A stretch of DNA of 64,000 bases from positions 123,454,324-123,518,323 of the forward strand of contig NC_088201.1 of assembly GCF_037126465.1 (NCBI RefSeq). Reading direction: 5' to 3'. This document shows, piece after piece, positions 11,401-21,533 of this stretch (the stretch's first letter is position 1; each line of letters opens with the position of its first letter). This DNA comes from Ornithodoros turicata (Eukaryota > Arthropoda > Arachnida > Ixodida > Argasidae). The position numbers and the translations under genes were made by a program. A model generated the notes under the pieces. It worked only from the letters and a program-made list of their open reading frames with translations. It had not been told where the DNA came from and made no database searches.

Positions 11401-11631
11401 GAACGCGCTACACGATATACGATTCAATGTTGCATATGTCATCCTGCGCTCGACACACGAGCGGGACCGATGCCAGTACGTTATCAGACAAGATAGCATG
11501 GTTAGAATTCGCTTGCCTGTTATCGATGTTTTCCGCGGCCGACGACACACCTGTGTCATTCCGAATTACCGCCGCCGGCGTCACGGGTTTCCCTGCGGGG
11601 GTTGTCTGGGGGTGGTAGTGGTCTGTTCCGG

Positions 11632-11690
11632 GTAGTTACGACGAAAATGACCGCGTTCGCCGCAACCGTAACAACGGGGTTGTGTTCCAG
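11632..11690 (-). pseudogene. Gag zinc knuckle with mutated last Cys
   Basis: The minus strand reads CYGCGERGHFRRNY at about 11,636-11,680. This is a CX2CX4HX4C knuckle in which the final Cys codon is TAC (Tyr). Nucleic-acid binding would be lost. It fixes the C-terminal end of gag just upstream of protease. Confidence 0.85.
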
Positions 11691-11887
11691 CGTTATTACC
11701 TGCCCCAGAGTCGTGCCTCTCCTGCCTCGGTGCATGACATGCATGACTTCGCGCTCGCGCTGCTCTGCTCGTGCCGACCTCGCTCGGTTCCTTTGCTCAT
11801 ATGCAAAGGGAACCAATGAACGATATACCGCTCCGGCGGACGAACCGCCGTGTGTTCCCACAGTGCCGCGGTAGTTTAGCTCCGCGT

Positions 11888-13090
11888 CTACCGAGTGTCT
11901 CGGCCCGTTTCATGCGCAACTAGGCTCCAGTGTTTGTTCCGGCCTAGGCGGTGGGAGGTACTGCAATTCCGCCAACAAATCTGCTCGGATGACACGGGCT
12001 TCTTTGGCAAGGTCATCGAGCGAAGAAACGCTTCGCCCCCGCAAATAAGGCTTAAAACGAGTGTGACACTGGCGAATAGCGCGGGCCACTTTCTCGCTTC
12101 CTGTAGCAAGCGTTTCGGCTCTGCGATACAGCTCTTGGATTGCCCAGGTATATTCCAACAGGCTCTCCTCTGCGTGGTGCGTTTGAAGATTGGTTCACAC
12201 TAGTGCGTTCTGCTGCATGCGGGCGCCTGTGTGCGTATGCGTGCGCTGTAAGGCATCCGTTCCACTGTTCACATACCTGCGTCCGAATGCGTGCGTCACC
12301 AAACCGTAAGCCAATGTGCGCCGAGCGGGATTTCCACTCCGGTGGTCGCCATGTTGAAAACAGTCTCGCAGAGACAAGCCTACTGCATACGCTCGGAAGG
12401 CGGCCTCGCGATTCGTTCTCCGCTTGCGGGCTGCTGCGTGGGTCGGAAAATGTTGAGCTCGGGTGAACTCCTTGCGTTCTGCTGCGGGAGGTCGCGCACG
12501 TATCTATTGCCACAGTAACCAGCGCCCGCATGCATCCGCACGCGGCGGAACGCACTGGTGTGAACCATGCTTGAGTCATGAGTTCCTCACGCGTACGCAT
12601 AATCCGGCCACAAAAATTCCTCCCGAAACAGCCGCTGAAATTCAGTCATAGACGGAAATGCGGGTTGAGACCGGTGCCACACAGCAGCTGAGCTTACCAA
12701 TGCAGCGGGTAATATCCGGCGCAGGACGGCTTCGTCGGTTGCTCAAACGGCTGTCGGGTAAGCCTCCAGGTCCACAAGGAAATCTTCGACAGTCTTGGCG
12801 TCGCTATAGCCCGAAAATGTCGGTACGGTCAGTTTCAGGCGTAGCGGCGGATCCGAGGACGGCTGGGCGGCGGACGTGCTATACTGCCAAGCTGCTGCGA
12901 CAATAAAGCGCAGAGAGCTGTCATCTGCCGAAGCAGGTCCTCCGCTACTGGCGGGTAGTCCTCGTAGACGGGCTCGAGAGGCTTCTAGGGCGGCATGGCC
13001 AGCAAATGCACACTCCCGAACTACAAATAAAACAACAAAAGCGACACCGAGCGGAGGGCACGGGCGACAAATGCTACTAACTACACTGCA
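11888..13090 (-). pseudogene. Gypsy gag capsid region (split by MITE)
   Basis: The N-terminal capsid motif PTFSGYSDAKTVEDF lies near 12,815-12,770, then FQRLFREEFLWPDYAY near 12,640-12,600. A MITE interrupts the gene, and the capsid resumes with EESLLEYTWAIQELYRRA (about 12,170-12,115). Together these are the usual order of a Ty3/gypsy capsid. An in-frame stop near 12,595 and the 377-bp insertion inactivate it. Confidence 0.85.
12191..12567. mobile_element. MITE inside gag, 377 bp, TGGTTCACAC termini
   Basis: The left end TGGTTCACACTAGTGCGTTC is mirrored by the right end (GAACGCACTGGTGTGAACCA), with further pairing of GCATGCGGGCGC and GCGCCCGCATGC. The capsid reading resumes on both sides, so it is a later insertion. 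Flanks show an imperfect CTCAAGCA-like duplication, so the target-site length is uncertain. There is no coding capacity. Confidence 0.8.
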
Positions 13091-13133
13091 ACTACACTAG
13101 CTGTCAGTCCCGGGCGTGCGGCAAGACGGGTCG

Positions 13134-13152
13134 GCCCCAAGGTTGGGCGCCA
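13134..13152 (-). other. Primer binding site, lysine-tRNA type
   Basis: Three bases inside the right (5') LTR, the minus strand reads TGGCGCCCAACCTTGGGGC. It starts with TGG, the complement of the tRNA CCA end, and closely matches the 3' end of tRNA-Lys. This confirms transcription right to left. Confidence 0.85.
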
Positions 13153-13155
13153 ATT

Positions 13156-13432
13156 TGTAGGATTCTGCCCCCTTCAATCTCACGCGGGGTTGAGTCCCAC
13201 CTGTCTTTTGCCCAACCGCTGCACCGAGAGGCACAGACACAAGTGAACAAACACACATTACTCAGTGACAAGGGCACCCCTTGCATCTCATGTGTCGCGG
13301 ATCCTCCGTTCCGCTCAAAATTTCGCTCCCTACCTCGACAGCTGTCGGCAGAAACATTGCCTTCTCCTCCCATCGCCGCGACGCTTTTATCTCCTTCGAT
13401 AACCAGCGACTGCATCAGTGCAGCGCCCCACA
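13156..13432 (-). repeat. 5' LTR of the gypsy element
   Basis: This is the direct repeat of 7,858-8,144, beginning TGTAGG and ending CCCACA. It would contain the promoter and transcription start of the element. No strong TATA box was identified. Confidence 0.93.
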
Positions 13433-14420
13433 CACTGTAAACGACATGATCACGGCAAATGTCGTTGTGCACCACGGCATCGTTAACGGTTCCATGGGGA
13501 CCTTCAAATTCGTCGATAACGATGGAGTAGTTCGCGTCGTCCGCCTATGACTCCGGTTTGCTGGTGAAGTAAAGGGTCGCACAGCTCAAATCAAGGCCGC
13601 CTCGGCCCGTGCCATCAACTGTTGTCTCGGCCGTGATAGGGTTACCATGAACCTGAGAACGGTCACTGCCATGATGTCCTCAAAAATAAAAAAAGGTGTC
13701 GCCTGCAAACTTTCTCACTTCCCTCTCGTCTACACGAACGCCATGACCATTCATAAATTGCAAGGTACGACATACAACAAGGTTTTGTACTCCTAGAGCA
13801 AGTGAAAACCGCCACACCTCGTCAATGTTGTTGAGTAACAGCCTTTGAGGGCCTGTACATCACTAATGTCGGCGGAGACTTGATGTTCTATCACTTCAAG
13901 CGCACCGCTAACCACTCATCTGCATGACCAGTTTCGAATACTCGATTGCGATACGCGCCAAAGGAGCAGAGCGGCTGGTGTCGCACTTTACGCCAAGCAA
14001 GGGAAAAGTGAGTGGGAGACATGTGCGCAATGGAGAGCACTATCAATGGTCGTAAGAATCATCATCGTTGATACCTAACTCTCGCCAAGGTTTCACAAGA
14101 CGACATTAAACTCTCCATCACTTGGAATATCCTGCCGCCACCTCCTAAAACGCAATTAAAGCTTCACGAGGTAAACACTGTACCGACTTACCACTAATTG
14201 TGCGTGGGGACTTTAACATGAACGTCAGGGACAATAACAATGGGCTGGCTATCAACTATATGAAGGGGATGCCCAATTTGGATATCGTGAGTGATGTGAA
14301 TGTGCCGATCACACGCAAAAGCAGAACGATATACTGTATGTTCGCGAGCAGTGAATGTTAGCGTGCGCAACATGGACTACATATGCTAATACAGTATCCC
14401 CAATCTCTTGTGTGAATCTC
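13433..14420 (+). pseudogene. Helentron-like PIF1 helicase C-terminus and EEP endonuclease remnant
   Basis: From 13,437 one frame stays open to 13,799 except for a single TGA at 13,548-13,550. It reads GIVNGSMGTF and then FPLVYTNAMTIHKLQGTTYN (about 13,720-13,780), matching the VNGAMG and AMTIHKSQG motifs near the end of PIF1-type helicases. At 14,200-14,220 VRGDFNMNV begins an endonuclease/exonuclease/phosphatase-like segment (LDIVSDVNVPITRKS). A helicase followed by an EEP endonuclease is the hallmark of Helentron-type rolling-circle transposons (family knowledge). Its Rep domain and left end were not found; the gypsy element interrupts the helicase. Confidence 0.75.
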
Positions 14421-17049
14421 TAGAATTGCAGATCATCCAGACGAAGAGGAACCGTCCGAGTGATCGTGCACGGTTGCATGTTCAGGTTGATGGCCTTTAG
14501 AATGAATGCTGAGTTGTAGCAGAACGGAAGCTCTCAATGATAACCGCTTGGGAAAGTACAAGTCACCCAGCTTGCATCAAGTTGCTGATATTTGATTTGA
14601 CAACGCCCTTATTATCCTGTCGTCTTCATTGAGTGCTGCCTACCTGCTAAAATTCCCAAAGTATTCCTCTTTCGCATCCAAAATGGAATCGTCGTCCTTC
14701 ATCTACTGCAGTGCTACACGCTGCGCGACTGCAGTCACGCTATAGCATTTCAAACGTGTTTGACAGTGCGCCAAAGAGCACAGCCAATTTTTATGTATGG
14801 TCGGGCTACAGGATCCCTTAGAGGATTTGTCATCGTTATTGGCATATGCTTTGAACAATAAACGTATCAACAAATAAACATGATGATTGTGACTCAGTCT
14901 GTCTGATTGTGTGTGAGTCCGTCATCCTTTTTCCTTTTCGTTCTTGTACTTGGTAAGGAACACTTCTACCTTCATTTGCATACATCCCAGGCACTTACCA
15001 GCTGCGCCCGTTAACCATGCGTTCTCCCCAGTAGAAACTACCATGTCGAGGCTGTGAAAGAAAGAAAATATATGTCTGTAGTCTTTCGCAAATTGCGTAA
15101 CGCGTACGAAATAGCAATCCAGCAGACGAGAAACTGTGCCGCGACAGGGGTTCTCCTACACCCTCAAGGGAGTGTACACTCTCTCTCAATTTTTTTAGAT
15201 TGACCAGTACTAAAGTCTTAGATATTGGAAAGTGGTGACACCTTGAGATCTTTGCCGAAAGAGCGTGAACTCTTCTCTCCGCTTGTCGATCGCTGCATTC
15301 ACCCGCATCTTCTGAACGATTATTGGCTCTAGGCAGTCGTCCGGGTTACGCGCGCGAAGCGTTATGCTCTGTTTTTGTATTTCGTTCACGTCCTTTTTCC
15401 CACCCTTTCATACTTGGAGAGCTCGCGCTATGCAGTGTCATTTGTGTATTTCAGTGCCGGAAAGCGGATTCCCGCATGGTCGTGATTCCGCAAGGAAAAT
15501 GTGACACTGTCAGAAGGGTAAAATGGCTCCATAGCATCAGTCACAGTGACTTCATTCCCGCAAGGAGCACTGTTCTCTGAAGGGTACTTTGCTTCCCCTA
15601 CACTCGTGCGATTTCTGCTTTACGCCTGTGTCATCTGTGCCAAGGGTTAGATTGTTCGTTATTTATTGCCACATTGTATGTTGAAATTTCCTTTTGATGA
15701 AAGAGTTCGAGATGTGCTGTGCGAACACTGTTGCGCTAAATTAGTTGGCACTGATGCATCCTGCAGGTTAATCGAGCCGAAAAGATTCTCTCTCGAGTAA
15801 CTGACTAGCAGTTTCCCAGGTGTGGTTGAGGCAGTAAAAATCACATGAAACCAACAAAGAAGCAGTACTCACAAAGTGTATTAATCAATCCAAACGAAAA
15901 GGATCAGCACGTGTGGCGTAGCGCTTAGTCCAACTAGAGATTGGAACTCAATGTTGCGTGTCGTGTAGTTTAATATGTGTTCCCCGACACAGTTTTTTTT
16001 TATTAATTTTAGTGTAGAGGCTAAGATGATCGCCTTCCAAACCGATACTGTAAAGTGAGATGGGTCCGAATCACCGTACCGACTGTGCTGTTTGAGGTTT
16101 TCCCTGGATTTTCTGACAGACATTCAAGACGAATGTCCTCACGGTTCCCCCTGAGGTCGACAGTGAACGGATAATAACGTCCATGTCTCAAAATCCTTTG
16201 TGCTGTCCTCTCTCCATCTGTCCAGGTCTTAACGCCACTCATAGCCACAGTTTGTTACCCTACCAACCGGCCTCATGACCGACATGTTCATTCCCAACTC
16301 GCCGAATTCAGGTTGTTACAATGGCTTAGTAGCTGAGATTTTGGCATCACATATTGAGACTGGCAAGTGACTCGGTTGCGCTGACTCCTTGTTTTCTCTG
16401 GGTCCTGCCAGATATCAGCAAAGGTCCCGATTAATTTAGCTCAGTGCCTACAGTCCTCCCAGGCCAACATGCCTTCCGCCGCACTGGCAGGCTGAAAGCT
16501 CGTTGATAACACACCTCCAGTCAACAAACTCACCTATTTCCTTGTTCGTGGGACGTTGTGTTCTTCCTACATTCGTCTCTCGCGAAGCGCTCTCATTTCA
16601 ACGACAAGCAATACACAAGCAATACATTATCCCTATAGCCACACCAACGATGCGATAAGACCTCTCACGGTGGTGACTGCGGTGGAGGTAGACGATGGTG
16701 GTAGACGAGTGCTTACAGTGCCACGATAATGATCAATTCTAATCGATGTGCTGAGCACTGCTACAATATTGCAAAACCATGACCGGGGAACAGAAAGAGA
16801 CATTCGCACACAACTGCTTAGTTCCCATCGACGGGAAGACGAACTAGCGAAAAGCTTCTTCAGAACAAATTAGCCAAACAAAAAGCTTTGTTCAAGGGTA
16901 GTGACGCTTCTGAGTGTGTAGACCCCATGGGAGCCGTAATAAAATACCCGGTTTAAGGAATAGCATATAAAAATTAGTTGACTCAACTGTCTAAAAATAA
17001 CACATACATTGCAATGTTTTTCTTACTAAAAATTACAAAACAGTACATA
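14421..17049. other. No supportable gene
   Basis: Short open frames at 14,995-15,189 and 15,659-16,248 (minus) show no recognisable domain. No clear repeat ends are seen. Confidence 0.5.
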
Positions 17050-17925
17050 CAGGGTGTCCCAGAAAACGTGTCATTGAATTATAATAAAAAAACTACACGA
17101 CCTAGACTCATGCGGTCAATGGCATTTGTTCTTACTGGGTTTTTGCCACCTCCTCGTGTGAATGTCGTGTAACGTAAGTTTAATTATGTAAATTTTTGCG
17201 AGGTAAAGTCGGAAATTTGCCTAGTAAAGGTCACTTTTTACCCCACCAATGTGAAGAGCGTGTCTAATTTAGTCAAATTAATGACAATTGACAGGGATAT
17301 TCAGAAGCTATCCCATCGGAAAAAATAGCCGAACATCATGCTGTACGGAGGTCGCACAGAATAGCGCACGATGAATTTTTCAGCGCAATCTTTGTCAGTC
17401 CGACGAATGGAGGTTGGAAACCCAGCCCTCCCCGACGTCGCGGAGGGAGATAAAACAGGCACGGCTTATCACGTTCGACTTTCGCTGGGATAATGCTTTC
17501 CCTCTCCCACTTTAGGAACTGTTACTTTTTCTACTATCACTCTGTGGGCTGGCTTCGGAACCTCGTTTCGTCGCACTCAGAGCGATTGCGCTCAAAAAGT
17601 CATCGCGCGCTATGGTCCGGTGCTCCGAAAAGCATGATATTCGGCTATTTTTTCCGATGGAATAACTCGTGAATATCACTGTGAATTATCATGAATTTGA
17701 GTGAATTCGGCACGCTCTTTATATTGGTGGGGTAAAAAAGTGACCTTTACTTGGCAAATTTCCGAGTTCAGTTCGCAAACATTTACATAATTAAACTTGG
17801 AGTACAGGACATTCCCATTAGGAGGTGGCAAAAACCTAATAAGAACAAATGCTGTTGACCGCATGATTCTAGGTGGCATAGTTTTTTTTATTATAATTCA
17901 ATGACACGTTTTCTGGGATACCCTG
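17050..17925. mobile_element. Large palindromic MITE with CAGGGTGTCCC termini, 876 bp
   Basis: TA lies on both sides (17,048-17,049 and 17,926-17,927). The left end CAGGGTGTCCCAGAAAACG pairs with the right end (CGTTTTCTGGGATACCCTG). Pairing continues discontinuously through GTGTCATTGAATTATAAT, the GGTGGGGTAAAAA block and CCATCGGAAAAAATAGCCG to a unique centre. No transposase is visible. The termini resemble those of the 4,780 and 53,095 elements, but the body differs. Confidence 0.85.
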
Positions 17926-17969
17926 TATATTGTTAATGAAACGATCATGAGAAAACATGCGAGACGGTG

Positions 17970-18610
17970 GCAAGAATTCAAGAATGTCAAGAATCGCGTT
18001 CATGTTTAGAAAAATCTTCCTGGTCTGAGCATATACGTTTTAAGCGCAAAAACTCTCCTTTAGGTATGTTACTTTTCTGTTTTTCGGGGTGGTAACTGTC
18101 AAAATGGAGATACTGGCGTCGATCTGTGCGTTTTTTAAAAAGCTCGATAACAAGTGAGCCCGATCTAAGAGGGACGGCTCGTCTAAGAAGTTAACACATT
18201 GGTGTGAGAAGTGACATCAAAATTTAATGGAATGATGCAGCGAGTTAAAATGCTCAAAGAATCGTTTTAAAGACGCTTCATCATCAGGCCAGATGATGAA
18301 TACGTCATCGATGTATCTATAATATCCTAGGGGACGTATATCAAATGATGATAGTGTTCTATATTCAAATTGGTCCATAAAAATTTTAGCATAGTTTGGG
18401 GAAACTCGCGAACCCATCGCTGCTCCGTGCATCTGTACATAATGGGTGTCCGAAAAGGTAAAGTTGTTGTATTTCAGAACCAACTCTAAGAGAGGAATTA
18501 TAGCGTTGTGTGTATAATATTGGGAGGATGTAAAGAAAGAAACGCTACAAAGCTTTTATGACCTTCATCATGAGGGATAGTGTACAGGGATACTGCACCT
18601 ATGGTCGCTA
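17970..18610 (-). mobile_element. Penelope-like element, left copy (RT core), 3' truncated
   Basis: The open stretch 18,483-18,217 encodes a Penelope-type RT palm: GAAMGSRVSPNYAK, then YYRYIDDVFIIW with the catalytic Asp pair, then FFEHFNSLHHSIKF. Downstream codons remain alignable with the right copy until about 17,975, where similarity stops. The copy continues upstream beyond a nested MITE at 19,257-19,388. It is non-functional because it is truncated. Confidence 0.9.
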
Positions 18611-19256
18611 CACACTAAAATTTTTTACACCTGTGTTAGTGTAAGAGGGGTGTATTCTGCAATACACGCCCAGATCACACTCATATTACATCACTGCGAG
18701 GCTGATCCTCTGATATGTGGGTGTGAATTGGGGTGCACATCTACATTGGTGTGTTAAGGGTGTAATAGGGATGTGATAAGGATGTAATGGTTTAAGGGTG
18801 TTTACCTTGTTCTAAAATGTTACACCCTTTTTGGTGTAAATTGGATGAGTCATATCGCACACCCTTTTGAGTGTAACAGCTACACCCCACAATATGGTTG
18901 TAATGAAATGCTGAAATGTTGTATGAAATGTAATGAAATGTTGAGGTAATGTGGGTGTACCATAACTCACACCCTTTTAAGTGTGAAAGTTTGAGGGTGT
19001 TGTGAAGTACACCTTGACAGGTGGTGTATTTCATTACACCTACAAACTTTTACACTCAAATGAGTGTGAGTTCTAGTACACCCACCTCAACCTCAAAAGG
19101 GTGTAAAAAGTTTGATGTGTAGTTTAGCCATTACACTCCATGGTTAAAGTGTATTTCATCACACCCACTATGTTGGGTGTAGCTGTTACACTCAAAAGGG
19201 TGTGCGATATGACGCACCCAATTGACACGAAGAAGAGTGTAAAAGATTTAGTGTGT
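18611..19256. mobile_element. TA-flanked MITE nested in the Penelope left copy, 646 bp
   Basis: The termini CACACTAAAATTTTTTACAC (left) and GTGTAAAAGATTTAGTGTG (right) are inverted repeats flanked by TA (18,609-18,610 and 19,257-19,258). Removing the element and one TA restores the sequence GGTCGCTAGAA present in the intact right Penelope copy, a direct proof of insertion. The interior is full of short words such as ACACCC.TTT.AGTGT in both orientations, giving further stem-loops. Confidence 0.88.
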
Positions 19257-19388
19257 AGAATGACATTACTAAGATTGAGCTGGAGAAAATTGAGTGAATC
19301 GATCTTTCGAGAAAATCTTTTGTGTCCTTAAGATATAATGGCAGAAGAGGAGGGTTGTGGTTGATGATCTTATCTAAAACTAAAGAAT
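19257..19388 (-). mobile_element. Penelope-like left copy, 5' portion
   Basis: This continues the left Penelope copy after the nested MITE. The words GAGCTGGAGA, GAGTGAATCGATC and ATGGCAGAAGAGGAGGG are the reverse complement of the right copy at about 19,400-19,530. It ends at the inversion axis. Confidence 0.8.
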
Positions 19389-19402
19389 ACCCCGACAGAG
19401 AA

Positions 19403-20586
19403 GATTTCTGTAGTTTTAGATGCTTCAACCACATCCCTCCTCTTCTGCCATAATATGTTGAGGACACAAAAGATTTTCTTGGCAAGATCGATTCACTCAA
19501 CAATCTCCAGCTCAGTCTTGATAATGTAGTTCTAGCGACCATAAATGCAGTATCCCTGTGCACCAATATCCCTCATGATGAAGGTCTTAAAAGCTTTTCA
19601 GCGTTTCTTTCTTTACATCCTCCCAATATTCTACACAGCACCGCTATAATTGCACTGTTAGAGTTGGTTGTGAAATACAAAAACTTTACCTTTTCAGACA
19701 CATATTATGTAAAGATCCACGGAGCAGCGATGGGTTCGCGAGTTTCTCCAAATTATGCTAACCTTTTCATGGGCCAATTTGAACATAAAACACTAGAATC
19801 ATTTGATATACGCCCCTAGGATACTCTAGGTACATCGATGACATATTCATCATCTGGCCTGATGATGAAACGTCTTTAAAGCAATTCTTTGAGCATTTTA
19901 ACTCGCTCCATCATTCCATTAAATTTTCATGTCACTTCTCACACCAATCTGTTAACTTCTTAGACGTAGCCGTCTCTCTTAGGTCGGGCCCACTTGTTAC
20001 CGAGCTTTTCAAAAAATCCACAGATCGACGCCAGTATCTTCATTTTGACAGTTACCACCCCCAGAAACAGAAAGGTAACATACCTTATGTACAGTTTTTG
20101 CGCTTAAAACGTATATGCTCAGACCAGGAAGATTTTACTAAGCATGTACGCGACATGACTAAAGACTTCCTAAACCGTAGTTATCCTTCCCCTCTACTCA
20201 GTGATGCCCTCCACAAATCAAACTTACAGGAAAGATATGTCATACTAGCACCAAAAACTAAAACAGAAAGTCCAAACTTAGTTTTTACCACCCAGTTTCA
20301 TAAATCTCTCCATAACTGTAAAACAATCATAAACCGCCATTTAAATATCCTTCACGCTGACAGGAAATTGAAGGAAGTTTTCCCGCAGGCACCCACGGTC
20401 GCTTCCGAGCGACAGACTAACTTACGTTACCTACAATATTCGTCAAAGATTCACCATCAACCCCCAAGTTGTGCTCTATGTGGAAAAACACGATGCCAGA
20501 CCTGTAAATTTATTGTTTCGTGTACACAGATTGATAGCTCCAAAAACAATTTCACTTTTTATACCATATATTTTGATCACATTTGA
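19403..20586 (+). mobile_element. Penelope-like element, right copy (RT to zinc motif)
   Basis: Encodes AVSLCTNIPHDEGL (motif A region, where relatives have DVVSLYTNIPHDEG, so the first Asp appears changed), GAAMGSRVSPNYAN, a frameshift near 19,820, then RYIDDIFIIW. Next come the RT thumb and C-terminal region (HFSHQSVNFLDV, ATELFKK-like TELFKKSTDRRQYLHF) and CALCGKTRCQTC. The last 162 codons (20,098-20,586) are open. The GIY-YIG endonuclease that follows RT in canonical Penelope elements is absent after the stop at 20,586. Confidence 0.9.
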
Positions 20587-20639
20587 TGTATATCAAAAGC
20601 CGTTGACCATGTTCCCTTGAGATTATAATTTTCTTTTTT

Positions 20640-21390
20640 TTTTTTTTACGTGTCAACTGGCGTTAAGACTCAGGTAGGCTGGAAAAAAGGTGTACACAAT
20701 GGCTTTCGGATGAAGTGTAACTGAACATGAGAAGCGAGGTTACAAAGACATTTGTTGAACTCGGTCGCTAGGTCTACTCACTGCTTTATGAAGTTAGTTA
20801 TATTATGTTCATCAAGAATACATGTAGTTCTCTTAGATTTTTTCTGTTGGCGGCAAGGTTTACGATATACCACATTTTTGTGCTGCTAGCGCCGATAACG
20901 TGGCTCTCAAAATATTATTTTCCATGGCATTCCTTAACACCGATATGTAGCATTTAAAACGTGACTTAAGTTCAGCATTAGATGTGTTTAGTCAGCCCTC
21001 ACGCCTCTAGCTGCCACCGTGTGTGGATTACAGTAAAATCTTACTGAAGGATGACATCAGGGATATCTCATAATTACGTTCCATGACCCAATTTCATGAT
21101 TGGTCCTTGTCACGCAATTTGATGAATGCAGAATAAGCTTTCATTGGTCATCTCCCGAACACGCACTACAACAGCGTTACAGGTGGCTGTGGTAAATATG
21201 CAACAAGAGACACCACGAAGGTACGCGTACTGTAGAGAGAGGAATTAGTGAGTAGCACGAAGCCCTAGCTGAACTAGTAACAGCTCACAATCAGAAGTCC
21301 CAAATGATGTTTACGTTCTCAATTCATTGCGGTATATAACTACAAGGTATTATTAAAGAGAAACTTTGCACTTAAAGCATGGACATTTCA
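20640..21390. other. Dispersed-repeat-like sequence, no gene
   Basis: Contains words such as GACAAGGACCAATCATGAAATT on the minus strand that look like part of an interspersed repeat. No termini or coding region were defined. Confidence 0.35.
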
Positions 21391-21396
21391 ACTTAC

Positions 21397-21533
21397 CCCG
21401 TCATTAAAATAGCAATGTGTTGATCCTGTTGGTGCTCTTTGTAATGCGCCCTGAACTTTCCCAAGGTACTTGTGAAGTTCAAGTAAACTTTCTTATCCTT
21501 CAATACCTTGGTCAGAATATAGCCAGTGTCCAC
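21397..21533 (-). CDS. M12B metalloprotease, exon h (catalytic domain, part 2)
   Basis: The acceptor TCTCTTGCAG and the consensus donor GTAAGT bound 137 bases (phase 0 in, phase 2 out). The 45 codons begin VDTGYILTKVLKDKK and end DQHIAILMT plus two bases of a Gly codon. The ILMTG ending is typical of the strand before the metal-binding helix in tick reprolysins (yDIvfLmTG in relatives). It follows exon g in phase. The next exon should carry HExxHxxGxxH; no such motif was found to the left in this window, so the gene continues beyond the window or is truncated by the transposon-rich region. Confidence 0.75.

Larger units (their letters stand above)
7854..13436 (-). mobile_element. Ty3/gypsy LTR retrotransposon, full structure, decayed, with TSD
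   Basis: The element spans 7858-13432 and is bounded by direct CACT duplications (7854-7857 and 13433-13436). It has two LTRs of about 280 bp, a lysine-tRNA-type primer site inside the right LTR and a polypurine tract inside the left LTR, so it is transcribed right to left. Internal order is gag (capsid, zinc knuckle), protease, reverse transcriptase, RNase H, integrase. That order, with RNase H before integrase, is the Ty3/gypsy type. Coding is broken by several frameshifts, deletions and two nested insertions, so it cannot move by itself. It lies inside a helicase-like gene of a Helentron. Confidence 0.95.

Noticed and set aside
21060..21245. Candidate exon after TCTCTCTACAG reading YAYLRGVSCC, like the next M12B exon
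   Set aside because: The phase does not fit exon h, no donor closes it, and the DNA continues into what looks like an interspersed repeat.
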